From Oceanimonas doudoroffii (GTDB lineage Bacteria > Pseudomonadota > Gammaproteobacteria > Enterobacterales > Aeromonadaceae), in NCBI RefSeq assembly GCF_002242685.1, contig NZ_NBIM01000001.1, forward strand, positions 1,984,001-2,048,000: DNA of 64,000 nt. Reading direction: 5' to 3'. Positions within the stretch are counted from its first letter, which is position 1. Each line of letters starts with the position of its first letter. The notes under the pieces were generated by a model that had not been told where the DNA came from, searched no databases, and saw only the letters and a list, made by a program, of their open reading frames with translations. The translations under genes were made by a program, and so were the position numbers. Shown piece after piece: positions 18,249 through 27,169 of this stretch.

Positions 18249-19760
18249 TCAGCGCCAGTAAGGCGTCAACTCCAGGGCCTGGCGGCGGGACTGCTCCAGG
18301 GCTTCCAGCAAAAAGCCCTGCTTGCGATCCAGCCACTGTTCCAGTTCGTCGGCCTCCTCGGCCTCCAGCCGCTCCACCAGCTCCGGCAGGGGCGAAAGCA
18401 TGTCCAGATCTTCAATGCCGCGCAATATATCGAGCCAGGGCATGCGAAAGCCCAGCCGATCCGCCTCCGGAAACAACGGGCTGAAACACAAGCCCACCAT
18501 GAGGTTGCGGCGCAGCTTGCCCTTTTGCTGAATATACTGCTCCACACTCAACTCATCGGCCCCCAGCGCGCTGTGACGCAGGGTCTGCCAGCTGTCTTCC
18601 AGCAGTGGCGCGGCCAACTCATCCACCGGTGCCGACAACAGTGCCTGTTGCTCCCGGGTCAGCCCGGCACGCCAGTCCTGACGGTAAAGCCAGTGGGTCA
18701 GGCCCAACACCAGGCGGCCATAACGGGGGCCGTGCAGCAGTTCGCGCAGCCGCTCCTCGGCCGGCAGCCCCTGCTGTTGTTCACCCAGCAGCCTGAGCAG
18801 GCTTTTGCGGCAGTCGAGCCGGCGCAGGTAGTGGCCCTTGTCGGTCGTCAGGTGGGCCAGCATTTGGGCCCGATCCAGCCAGGACAGCTGCTGTTGCAGC
18901 CACAGCAAATCGTCGACCCAGCCGCTGTTAACCCTGAGTGACACCCGCTCGCCAAACATCAGCAATATCTGGTGCACCAGGGCGGCACCTTCCCGCAACT
19001 GTACCAACCAGTCGATGCCGGGCCGGGCCAGCCAGCCCTCCTCGTGATGTTGCCAGTGCGTCAGGGCCTGATGCAGCAGGGTCACCATTACCTGCTCACA
19101 GGATTCATTCGGCTGCAATACCGGCGGCTCCAGCGCCTGCAGTTCGGGCATGGGGCTGAGCCCCGCCAGCCGGTAGCCACGCTGGGCCTTGGACACCGCC
19201 CCCAGGCGCAACCCGCCCCGCTGCACCAGGGCATCGGCCAGCTCAAACAGCACCGAGGCGTCCCCCCGTACCAGCTCCAGCTCCAGCTCGTAAATGGGCT
19301 CGCGCAGCTCTCCTGCCTGCACCTCACCCTCGTCCAGGGCCAGCTCGATTTCGGTACCATTCAGCTCTATTAGCCAGCGATGGCGCATAAAATCGGTGCA
19401 AAACAGCGGCTGCAGCCCCTGCTGCAGGGCGTGCGGGTCGGCGCCGTCGGGCCAGATACTGGCGGGAAACAGCGACAGATCCGGATTGTGCACATCCAGG
19501 GGCACATTGTATTCGGGTCTTTGATGCAGGCCGCCCACCTGGCTGCCGGCGAGCTTGACGGTCTGTTCCAGCTCGCCGTTGCGGCTGCGAATGCGCAGCC
19601 CGGCGCCGAGTCGGCGCAATCCGAGCTCGGCGGTGTCGAAATAGGTATTGGCGAGGTGCTGGCGGTCGTGTTCAAGAATTCGACAGGGCGGCAGCAGATC
19701 GGGCAGGGTGTCGCCGAGGGGGCCCGAGACAAGAAACTTGATCTCGATTTCTGTATCCAT
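18249..19760 (-). CDS. ygiF: Inorganic triphosphatase, CYTH-CHAD protein
   Basis: A 503-residue cytoplasmic protein. The N-terminal CYTH domain (about residues 1-200) begins MDTEIEIKFLV, the diagnostic E-x-E-x-K signature, and hydrolyses inorganic triphosphate in E. coli YgiF. The C-terminal part (about 215-500) is a helical CHAD domain thought to bind polyphosphate. The ATG at 19760 puts the ExExK motif at the N-terminus; a TTG seven codons upstream is less likely. In E. coli ygiF neighbours glnE and ygiM, as here in interrupted form. The adjacent DUF47-Pit phosphate pair is divergent and gives a phosphate-related context. Confidence 0.9.
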   Translation of the reverse strand: MDTEIEIKFLVSGPLGDTLPDLLPPCRILEHDRQHLANTYFDTAELGLRRLGAGLRIRSRNGELEQTVKLAGSQVGGLHQRPEYNVPLDVHNPDLSLFPASIWPDGADPHALQQGLQPLFCTDFMRHRWLIELNGTEIELALDEGEVQAGELREPIYELELELVRGDASVLFELADALVQRGGLRLGAVSKAQRGYRLAGLSPMPELQALEPPVLQPNESCEQVMVTLLHQALTHWQHHEEGWLARPGIDWLVQLREGAALVHQILLMFGERVSLRVNSGWVDDLLWLQQQLSWLDRAQMLAHLTTDKGHYLRRLDCRKSLLRLLGEQQQGLPAEERLRELLHGPRYGRLVLGLTHWLYRQDWRAGLTREQQALLSAPVDELAAPLLEDSWQTLRHSALGADELSVEQYIQQKGKLRRNLMVGLCFSPLFPEADRLGFRMPWLDILRGIEDLDMLSPLPELVERLEAEEADELEQWLDRKQGFLLEALEQSRRQALELTPYWR

Positions 19761-19928
19761 AAGGGTGTCCGGAAAAACCAACCTTCTGTTTTGAAAGTGA
19801 AAGCAAAAAACCCCACCACAGTAGCATGACAGTTTTATGAAAAATGCTGTTTTCTTGCCTGGGGAGTTACGTTACCATTCGCGCCACATTGACGTATCGA
19901 GTGTTTTTTCACCGACACAGGGTTGGCT

Positions 19929-20609
19929 ATGCCAGTTAATACTATTTTGGGACTCTTTGCCAAGTCTCCTATCAAGCCATTGCAGAAGCATGTGATGAAG
20001 GTCCATGAAGCTGCACAGCAGTTGGTTCCCTTCTTCGACGCCATGTGGGAGCAGGACTGGGAAAACGCCGAATTAATCCAGCGTCGCATCTCCCAGCTTG
20101 AACGGGAAGCCGATGCGCTGAAGCGGGAAATCCGCCTCAAACTCCCCCGCGGTCTCTTTATGCCGGTTGAACGTACCGACATGCTGGAACTGCTCACTCA
20201 GCAGGACAAAATCGCCAACAAGGCGAAGGACATCTCCGGCCGCATCGTGGGTCGCCAGATGGCCATTCCGGTCGAACTCAAGTCCGCCTTTATGGATTAC
20301 CTCAACCGTTGCATTGATGCCACCGCCCAGGCGGCCAAGGCCATCGACGAGCTCGACGAACTGCTGGAAACCGGCTTCAAGGGCCGGGAAATGGATCTGG
20401 TGACCGACATGATCCATCAACTCGACCTCATCGAGGACGATACCGACGTCATGCAGGCCAAGCTGCGCAAACAGTTGCAGGCCATTGAAGACAGCTACAA
20501 TCCCATCGACATCATGTTTCTCTACAAGATCCTTGAGTGGGTCGGCGATCTGGCAGACCAGGCCGAGCGGGTTGGTTCCCGCCTGGAACTGATGCTGTCT
20601 CGTTCCTGA
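19929..20609 (+). CDS. DUF47/TIGR00153 family, PhoU-like phosphate transport accessory protein
   Basis: A 226-residue, all-helical cytoplasmic protein of the DUF47 family, distantly related to PhoU. It contains the family pattern of repeated Glu/Asp-rich helices (LEREADALKREIR, LTQQDKIANKAKDISG, ILEWVGDLADQAERVGSR). These genes nearly always precede a Pit-type phosphate transporter and are thought to modulate it. The next gene, 22 bp downstream, is that transporter. The ATG at 19929 is preferred over a TTG two codons earlier. Confidence 0.9.
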   Translation: MPVNTILGLFAKSPIKPLQKHVMKVHEAAQQLVPFFDAMWEQDWENAELIQRRISQLEREADALKREIRLKLPRGLFMPVERTDMLELLTQQDKIANKAKDISGRIVGRQMAIPVELKSAFMDYLNRCIDATAQAAKAIDELDELLETGFKGREMDLVTDMIHQLDLIEDDTDVMQAKLRKQLQAIEDSYNPIDIMFLYKILEWVGDLADQAERVGSRLELMLSRS

Positions 20610-20631
20610 GTGAAACAACCAAGGTAAATAA

Positions 20632-21897
20632 ATGGATATCATTGCTAACTACGGCACCACGCTTATTCTGGTGGCGGCCGTCTTCGGCTTTTTCATGGCC
20701 TGGGGCATTGGCGCCAACGATGTGGCCAACGCCATGGGCACCTCAGTTGGTACCCGCTCACTGACCATCAAGCAGGCGATCATTATCGCCATGATCTTCG
20801 AATTTGCCGGTGCCTATCTGGCCGGCGGCGAGGTCACTTCCACCATTCGCAAGGGCATCATTGATGTGGGGGCCTTTGACGGCCATCCGGATCTGCTGGT
20901 GTTCGGCATGATTGCCTCGCTGCTGGCTGCCGGTGCCTGGCTGCTGCTGGCCTCCTGCTTCGGCTGGCCGGTGTCCACTACCCACTCCATTATCGGTGCC
21001 ATTATCGGTTTTGCCCTGGTTTCTCTGGGCTCGGAAGCGATTCAGTGGACCATGGTGCTGGGTATCGTCGGCTCCTGGATCATTACTCCCGCGCTGTCGG
21101 GTCTGCTGGCCTACTTTACCTTTGTCAGCGTGCAGCGACTGATTTTCAACGCCGACAACCCCCTGGCGGCGGCCAAGAAGTACGTGCCGGCCTATATCTT
21201 CCTGACCGCCATGGTGATCTGCCTGGTGACCCTGAAGAAAGGCCTCAAGCACGTGGGCCTGGAACTGACCGATGTGCAGAGCTGGGGCCTGTCGGTACTG
21301 GCTTCCCTGGCCCTGGCGGTTCTGAGCGCCGTCTATATCAAGCGCCAGCGCTACAATCCCAACGATGACAAGGACATGCATTTCTCCAACGTGGAGAAGG
21401 TATTTGGCATTCTGATGGTGATTACCGCCTGTGCCATGGCTTTTGCCCATGGCTCCAACGACGTGGCCAATGCCATCGGTCCGCTGTCGGCCGTGGTCAG
21501 CACGGTGGAAAATGCCGGGCAGATTGCCGGCAAGGCGTCCATTGCCTGGTGGATACTGCCCCTGGGCGGCATCGGTATCGTCATTGGTCTGGCATCCCTT
21601 GGCCACAAGGTCATGGCCACCGTGGGCACCGGCATTACCCACCTTACTCCCAGCCGGGGCTTTGCGGCCCAGCTGGCTACCGCTGCGACAGTGGTGATCG
21701 CATCGGGTACCGGTCTGCCCATTTCCACCACCCAGACCCTGGTGGGGGCGGTGATCGGTGTCGGCATGGCCCGGGGCATCGCTGCCCTGAACCTCAATGT
21801 GGTGCGTAATATCGCCGTTTCCTGGGTAGTAACCCTGCCCGCCGGCGCCATACTGGCCATCGTATTCTTCTATGCCATTCAGTGGATGTTTACCTGA
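20632..21897 (+). CDS. Inorganic phosphate transporter, Pit family
   Basis: A 421-residue inner membrane protein with about ten membrane spans and the two Pit signature repeats: GANDVANAMGTSVG near residue 25 and GSNDVANAIGPLSAV near residue 275. Each is followed by the partner motif GWPVSTTHSI or GLPISTTQTL. It carries phosphate (or metal-phosphate) by proton or sodium symport at low affinity. It forms an operon with the upstream DUF47 gene and is followed by a terminator. Sodium use would fit a marine host but cannot be told from sequence. Confidence 0.93.
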   Translation: MDIIANYGTTLILVAAVFGFFMAWGIGANDVANAMGTSVGTRSLTIKQAIIIAMIFEFAGAYLAGGEVTSTIRKGIIDVGAFDGHPDLLVFGMIASLLAAGAWLLLASCFGWPVSTTHSIIGAIIGFALVSLGSEAIQWTMVLGIVGSWIITPALSGLLAYFTFVSVQRLIFNADNPLAAAKKYVPAYIFLTAMVICLVTLKKGLKHVGLELTDVQSWGLSVLASLALAVLSAVYIKRQRYNPNDDKDMHFSNVEKVFGILMVITACAMAFAHGSNDVANAIGPLSAVVSTVENAGQIAGKASIAWWILPLGGIGIVIGLASLGHKVMATVGTGITHLTPSRGFAAQLATAATVVIASGTGLPISTTQTLVGAVIGVGMARGIAALNLNVVRNIAVSWVVTLPAGAILAIVFFYAIQWMFT

Positions 21898-21908
21898 TAC
21901 CACTCGAC

Positions 21909-21936
21909 AACAAGGGGGCTTCAGCCCCCTTGTTCT
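21909..21936 (+). terminator. Terminator after the Pit transporter gene
   Basis: AACAAGGGGGC-TTCA-GCCCCCTTGTT is an 11-bp perfect stem with a tetraloop. A short, interrupted T-run follows (TTCTTGTT). It lies directly after the pit stop and ends the DUF47-pit operon. Confidence 0.8.
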
Positions 21937-21995
21937 TGTTATGCCCTCTCGCCGCCATTACCATGGCCCCATCATCAACACCCAAGGATCTTCAG

Positions 21996-22613
21996 GTGAA
22001 CGCAAAACTTCTGCTGCCGCTGCTGTGCGGCCTGCTGTGGGTGAGCCAGGCCAGCGCCGCCACCCGTTACATTTCCGATGACGTTTATGCCTTTATTCAT
22101 GCCGGCCCGAGCAACCAGTACCGCATTATCGGTACCGTTAATGCCGGCGAGCCGGTGGACTACCTCAAACGCGACGCCGACACCGACTATGTGCAGATTA
22201 GGGATGCCGACGACCGTACCGGCTGGGTAGACGGCCGCTTTCTGCAGACCGAGGAAAGTTTTCGTTCCCGACTGCCGACGCTGGAAAACGAGCTTAGCGA
22301 CGCCCGAGACAAGCTGGCCAACACCGACGAGCGCCATGCCCAGGACGTGGCCGACAAGGTCAACCTGATCGAGCGCCAGCGGCAGGAACTGACCACGCTC
22401 AAGGCCCGGCTGAGCGAGCTGAGTGCCAGCCACGAGCAGCTGTCCAGCGAGAACCAGCGGCTCTCCAGCCTGATGGATGACAAGGAGCACCGCATGCGCC
22501 TGGACTGGCTGGTGCACGGCGGCCTGGTGGCCGGTGTGGGCGCCCTGGTGGGCTTTGTGCTGCCGATGGTGCCCCTGCGTCGGCGCAAGCGCCAGGACAG
22601 ATGGATGAACTGA
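21996..22613 (+). CDS. ygiM: TIGR04211 SH3 domain protein, YgiM-like
   Basis: A 205-residue membrane-anchored periplasmic protein; E. coli YgiM has 206 residues. A signal peptide (about 1-21, ending ASAA) is followed by a bacterial SH3 domain (about 22-85, RYISDDVYAFIHAGPSNQYR through GWVDGRFL). Next come a long coiled coil (about 90-165) and one C-terminal membrane span (about 172-193) with a basic cytoplasmic tail RRRKRQDRW. The GTG at 21996 is chosen because AAGGA lies seven bases upstream and the signal peptide begins there. Upstream in-frame ATGs lack ribosome sites. As in E. coli it sits on the ygiF-to-cca side of the cluster. Confidence 0.85.
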   Translation: MNAKLLLPLLCGLLWVSQASAATRYISDDVYAFIHAGPSNQYRIIGTVNAGEPVDYLKRDADTDYVQIRDADDRTGWVDGRFLQTEESFRSRLPTLENELSDARDKLANTDERHAQDVADKVNLIERQRQELTTLKARLSELSASHEQLSSENQRLSSLMDDKEHRMRLDWLVHGGLVAGVGALVGFVLPMVPLRRRKRQDRWMN

Positions 22614-22659
22614 TTTTTCGAGTATTCGGGACCCGGAATATGGAACGGGTTCCGGGCAT

Positions 22660-22693
22660 AAAAAAGCCGCCGGCATTGCCGGCGGCTTTTTTT
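22660..22693. terminator. Bidirectional terminator between ygiM and the membrane wHTH-like gene
   Basis: A six-A run, GCCGCCGGC, loop ATT, GCCGGCGGC and a seven-T run make a symmetrical terminator. It lies between two convergent genes and can serve both strands. Confidence 0.93.
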
Positions 22694-22704
22694 GTCTGCG
22701 GCGC

Positions 22705-23712
22705 TTATTCCTCACTCAGCGCAAAGTGCCGGTTGGGCTTGCGGTAGACCACACCATCCTGCTGCAGCCAGTGAAAAATGTCTTCCACCTCTTCCCGGGA
22801 CTTGTTCAGCAGTGCCGACACCGCGCCCTTGGCGCAGCGCAGCTCGCCGGCCTTCAGCCGCGCCACCAGCTCGTGGTAGTAATCCGGGCGTTGCATGGGT
22901 GTAACAGCGCCGGAAGGCTCATTCACCGGCTCGGTCACGGGCTGAACCGGGGCCGGCAGGGCGCCGTGCTGGCGATGATGACGGCGAAAACGAATCTCCT
23001 CGCCCAGCAGTGAAATAAAGAAGGCAGCAAAGAAGTCGAGCAGCATCGACAGCGCCGCCACTATACCGAACTGTACTCGGGACAACGGCCAGCCCAGGCC
23101 TTCGGCCAGACTGCTCATCAACCCCATCAGCGAGCTCTGGCTTTCCACCGCCACACGATCCCGCTCCCGACGCAGCTCATCCTGCTGGGCCATCAGCGCC
23201 TGATTGCGCTGCAGCATGCGGGTCATGCCGGTGGCAATGCGCTCCATCTCGATATAGGCCTGGGCCGCCTGCTCGTTGATTTCAATTTCCCGCCCCAGGG
23301 CGGCAATCTTGTCGTCATAGCTCTGCACCAGCGCCGCTTTGGCTTCGTCCCCCTGCAGCAGGGTATTGGTGGCGGCGTTGATGCCGCCCACGCTGCCGGC
23401 GATCGACAGCGCGGCCAGAATGCCGTAGAAACAGAACGCCTTGCCCGCCCCCCATCGATCCCGGCGATTGAGCCGCTCGCCCATTTCATACCAGATGTAG
23501 AACTTGCCCACCTCAAACACCAGCGCCAGGCCACCGAACATCGCCTTCATCAGCGGCCCCTGCTCCAGGGACAAAAACAGCAACAGGGAAAACACCATGG
23601 AGGCGGCGATGGAGGCGCCGGTAATGAGATAAATCACGAACAGGGCAAAGGGCCCCTTGGGAAGACGTTGATAATGCACGGACTGAATACCACAAACAAA
23701 ACGAGCGGGCAT
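22705..23712 (-). CDS. Membrane protein with central coiled coil and C-terminal winged-helix-like segment, unknown function
   Basis: A 335-residue protein that I do not recognise. About four membrane spans are visible: near residues 20-45, 55-75, 90-112 and 210-235. Between the third and fourth lies a roughly 85-residue coiled coil rich in E, R, Q and M (ALGREIEINEQAAQAYIEME and onward). After the last span come a basic patch RFRRHHRQH and a Pro-rich linker. A last 60-residue domain with AVSALLNKSREEVEDIF and LQQDGVVYRKPNRHF has the helix-helix-wing rhythm of small winged helices such as FtsK-gamma. The ATG at 23712 has no ribosome site and overlaps a TATAAT string, so a later start is possible. 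It is a single-gene unit convergent with ygiM. Confidence 0.55.
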   Translation of the reverse strand: MPARFVCGIQSVHYQRLPKGPFALFVIYLITGASIAASMVFSLLLFLSLEQGPLMKAMFGGLALVFEVGKFYIWYEMGERLNRRDRWGAGKAFCFYGILAALSIAGSVGGINAATNTLLQGDEAKAALVQSYDDKIAALGREIEINEQAAQAYIEMERIATGMTRMLQRNQALMAQQDELRRERDRVAVESQSSLMGLMSSLAEGLGWPLSRVQFGIVAALSMLLDFFAAFFISLLGEEIRFRRHHRQHGALPAPVQPVTEPVNEPSGAVTPMQRPDYYHELVARLKAGELRCAKGAVSALLNKSREEVEDIFHWLQQDGVVYRKPNRHFALSEE

Positions 23713-23820
23713 TATAGGGTGCGCGGATCCTCAGGCAAGGGCTCGGTCACGGCGGTTTGAACTATATTCATTGCAGCAAGGCGCCTTCGCTTTACCACTC
23801 GTAACCTCAGGACTCTCGCC

Positions 23821-26800
23821 ATGTTTACCGTCGCCAATGTCTTTGCCCCCGACTATCGCCCGTCCGATCTGGCCACGCTGCGCCAGGACATTACCCACAA
23901 CTACGCCGTGGACGAAAATGCCTGGCTGGCCCGATTGCTGGAACAGGTGCCCGCCGGCCGCGATCAGCTGGCACGACTGGGCGAACGGGCGCGACGACTG
24001 GTGACCCGTGTACGGGAAGAAAGCGACGGCGGCGACGGCATCGACGCCTTTTTGCAGCAATACAGCCTGGACACCCAGGAAGGCATCATTCTGATGTGCC
24101 TGGCCGAGGCACTGCTGCGCATTCCCGACAGCCATACCGCCGACGAGCTGATCAAAGACAAGCTGTCCGGCGCCGACTGGGCCAGACACTTTCGCCAGAG
24201 CGACTCCACCCTGGTCAACGCCTCCACCTGGGGCCTGATGCTTACCGGGCGCATCGTACGCATGGACAAAACCCTGGACGGCAACCCGGCCAACGTACTC
24301 AGCCGCATGATCAACCGCCTGGGCGAGCCGGTGGTGCGCTCGGCCATGTACGCCGCCATGAAAATCATGGGCAAGCAGTTCGTGCTGGGGCGCACCATAG
24401 CCGAAGCCCTCAAGGCCAGCCGCAAGTCCCGGGAGCAGGGATACACCCATTCCTACGACATGCTCGGCGAGGCGGCCATGACCGCCGCCGATGCCGAGAA
24501 ATACCGGGCCGACTACGCCAGCGCCATTGCCGCCGTGGGCAGTGAAAAGCTCAATAACCCCTCGGTGCCGCGGCCGTCCATCTCCATAAAGCTCTCCGCC
24601 CTGCACCCACGCTATGAAGAGGCTAGCCGCGAGAGGGTGCTTACCGAGCTGTATGCCACGGTCAACGATCTGCTGCATACCGCCCGCCGGCTCGATGTGT
24701 TTATCACCATAGACGCGGAAGAAATGGACCGGCTGGAGCTTTCCCTGGATCTGTTTGAAAAGCTCTATCGCAGCGAGGTGAACCGGGGCTGGGGCGGCCT
24801 GGGGCTGGTGGTGCAGGCCTACTCCAAACGGGCGCTGCCGGTGCTGTGCTGGCTCACCGCCCTGGCCCGGGAGCAGGGCGATGAAATTCCGCTGCGGCTG
24901 GTCAAGGGCGCCTACTGGGACAGCGAAATCAAGCACAGCCAGCAGGCCGGACTTGATGGCTATCCGGTTTATACCCGCAAGGCGGGCACCGATGTGGCCT
25001 ACCTGGTGTGTGCCCGCTACCTGCTGAGCCAGGCCACCGAAGGCGCCATCTATCCGCAGTTTGCCACCCACAACGCCCACACCGTGGTGGCAGTGCTCGA
25101 CATGGCCGGCGAACGCCACTTTGAATTTCAGCGCCTGCACGGCATGGGTGAGGAGCTGTACGACGCCGTGCTGACCGAAAACCCCAGCCTTAACTGCCGC
25201 ATTTACGCCCCGGTGGGCGCCCACAAGGATCTGCTGCCCTACCTGGTGCGGCGACTGCTGGAAAACGGCGCCAACACCTCCTTTGTGCACAAGCTGGTGG
25301 ATCCCGATACCCCCATCGATACCCTGATCAGCCACCCGGTCACCAGCCTGCGGGAAAGCCGCAGCCTGGCCAATGACAGAATTCCCCTGCCGCCGGCCAT
25401 TTTTTCCGATCGTAAAAACTCCGCCGGCATTAACCTGAACATTGAGGCGGTGCGTGCCCCCCTGTTCCAGCGGCTGGAACAACTCGCGAGCAAGTCCTGG
25501 CAGGCCACGCCCCTGGTGGCCGGCAAGGCGGTGGCCGGTGAAAAACGCCCGGTACTGAGCCCCCAGCATCGGGAGCACAGGGTGGGTGAAGTGGTGTTCG
25601 CCGACAAGGCCACGGTAGAGCAGGCCATTGGCCATGCCGACAACGCCTTTCGTGACTGGCGCGATACCCCGGTCGAGGTCAGGGCGCAGGCCCTGGAAAA
25701 GCTGGCGGACCTGCTTGAAAGCCACAGCGCCGAGTTTATCTCGCTGTGCACCCGTGAAGCGGGCAAGCTGCTGCAGGACGGCATTGATGAAGTGCGCGAG
25801 GCGGTAGACTTCTGCCGTTATTACGCCGTTGAAGGCCGGCGGCTGATGGCCGAACCCACCAAGCTGCCCGGCTACACCGGTGAGCTAAACCTGCTGCAGG
25901 CTCAGGGGCGCGGCCCCTTCGTGTGCATCAGCCCCTGGAACTTTCCGCTGGCGATCTTTCTCGGTCAGGTCAGCGCCGCCCTGATCACCGGCAACACCGT
26001 GCTGGCCAAGCCCGCCGAGCAAACCAGCCTGATCGCCCATCTGGCAGTGACCCTGGCCCATGAAGCCGGTATTCCCGGTGATGTGCTGCAGCTGCTGCCC
26101 GGGGATGGCGCCGTTACCGGTGCGGCGCTCACTCAGGACTCGCGCATTGCCGGAATCTGCTTTACCGGCTCTACCGACACCGCCCGGCTGATTAACCAGA
26201 CCCTGGCCAAACGCAGCGGCCCCATAGTGCCGCTGGTAGCGGAAACCGGAGGCCAGAACGCCATGATAGTGGACTCCACCGCCCTGCCCGAACAGGTGGT
26301 GCGGGACGTGCTGCGCGCCGCCTTTCAGAGCGCCGGCCAGCGTTGTTCGGCACTGCGGGTGCTGTATCTGCAGAGCGACATCGCCGACCGCGTGCTGGAG
26401 ATACTTGAAGGGGCCATGCAGGAGCTGAGCGTGGCCGATCCGGCGCACTGGTCCACCGACGTGGGTCCGGTGATCGACGCCGATGCTCAAAAAGGGCTGC
26501 AGGCCCACCTGGACGCCATGAAGGCCGCCGGCAACAAAATCATTGCCGAAGCTCCCATGAGCGCGGATTGTGCCCACGGCTTTTACATTCGCCCCACGGC
26601 GCTGGAGGTCGGTAGCATAGGCGAACTCAAGAAGGAGCAATTCGGCCCCATATTGCACGTAGTGCGCTTCAAGGCGAAAGACATCGACCGCGTGCTCGAC
26701 GACATTAACGCCACCGGCTACGGCCTGACCCTGGGTGTACACAGCCGTAACGAGTCATTCGCCGCCCATGTGGCCAAGCGCGCCGAGGTGGGCAACGTCT

Positions 26801-26988
26801 ATATCAACCGGGATCAGATTGGTGCCATGGTGGGCGTGCAGCCCTTTGGTGGCCGCGGCCTGTCCGGCACCGGTCCCAAGGCCGGTGGCCCCCATTACCT
26901 GAGCCGCTTTATTACCGAGAAGACCATTACCAACAACACCACCGCCATCGGCGGCAACGCCACCTTGCTGTCGCTGGGTGAGGGGTAA
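23821..26988 (+). CDS. putA: Bifunctional proline dehydrogenase / L-glutamate gamma-semialdehyde dehydrogenase
   Basis: A 1055-residue enzyme that oxidises proline to glutamate, feeding electrons to quinone and NAD. Residues from about 90 to 500 are the FAD-binding proline dehydrogenase barrel. Residues from about 570 to 1040 are an aldehyde dehydrogenase with catalytic Glu in AETGGQN and Cys in SAGQRCSALR. The N-terminal ribbon-helix-helix repressor domain of E. coli PutA (1320 residues) is absent, so this is a short form without autoregulation, as in vibrios. No putP or regulator gene lies nearby. AGGA precedes the ATG. Proline use fits a salt-exposed lifestyle. Confidence 0.96.
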   Translation: MFTVANVFAPDYRPSDLATLRQDITHNYAVDENAWLARLLEQVPAGRDQLARLGERARRLVTRVREESDGGDGIDAFLQQYSLDTQEGIILMCLAEALLRIPDSHTADELIKDKLSGADWARHFRQSDSTLVNASTWGLMLTGRIVRMDKTLDGNPANVLSRMINRLGEPVVRSAMYAAMKIMGKQFVLGRTIAEALKASRKSREQGYTHSYDMLGEAAMTAADAEKYRADYASAIAAVGSEKLNNPSVPRPSISIKLSALHPRYEEASRERVLTELYATVNDLLHTARRLDVFITIDAEEMDRLELSLDLFEKLYRSEVNRGWGGLGLVVQAYSKRALPVLCWLTALAREQGDEIPLRLVKGAYWDSEIKHSQQAGLDGYPVYTRKAGTDVAYLVCARYLLSQATEGAIYPQFATHNAHTVVAVLDMAGERHFEFQRLHGMGEELYDAVLTENPSLNCRIYAPVGAHKDLLPYLVRRLLENGANTSFVHKLVDPDTPIDTLISHPVTSLRESRSLANDRIPLPPAIFSDRKNSAGINLNIEAVRAPLFQRLEQLASKSWQATPLVAGKAVAGEKRPVLSPQHREHRVGEVVFADKATVEQAIGHADNAFRDWRDTPVEVRAQALEKLADLLESHSAEFISLCTREAGKLLQDGIDEVREAVDFCRYYAVEGRRLMAEPTKLPGYTGELNLLQAQGRGPFVCISPWNFPLAIFLGQVSAALITGNTVLAKPAEQTSLIAHLAVTLAHEAGIPGDVLQLLPGDGAVTGAALTQDSRIAGICFTGSTDTARLINQTLAKRSGPIVPLVAETGGQNAMIVDSTALPEQVVRDVLRAAFQSAGQRCSALRVLYLQSDIADRVLEILEGAMQELSVADPAHWSTDVGPVIDADAQKGLQAHLDAMKAAGNKIIAEAPMSADCAHGFYIRPTALEVGSIGELKKEQFGPILHVVRFKAKDIDRVLDDINATGYGLTLGVHSRNESFAAHVAKRAEVGNVYINRDQIGAMVGVQPFGGRGLSGTGPKAGGPHYLSRFITEKTITNNTTAIGGNATLLSLGEG

Positions 26989-27099
26989 AAAGCCGAAAGA
27001 TGAAGGTAAACCAAGTCCGAACACACCACTTCGGCTCGCGGGCCGGAATGACGCATGAAAGTGTCACTGACACAACGCAAAATAGTGAAAATGCTTCTC

Positions 27100-27122
27100 A
27101 AAGGCGCCGAGGCGCCTTTTTC
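27100..27122 (+). terminator. Terminator after putA
   Basis: AAAGGCGC-CGAG-GCGCCTTT followed by TT is a compact stem-loop about 110 bp after the putA stop and upstream of cca. A TATAAT string follows at 27135-27140, which could be the -10 element for cca, but no matching -35 is visible. Confidence 0.75.
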
Positions 27123-27169
27123 ATTTTCAGCCGTTATAATGGCGGTTTTGCATACGGGGGAAGCGGGCC

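Noticed and set aside
23731..25725. A 664-residue minus-strand open frame over putA
   Set aside because: Antisense to well-supported PutA domains, with no recognisable motif or ribosome site.
27000..27075. Small dyad GTGTCACTGACAC and GC-rich words between putA and cca as a repeat element
   Set aside because: Arms are too short and no second copy was seen in the window.
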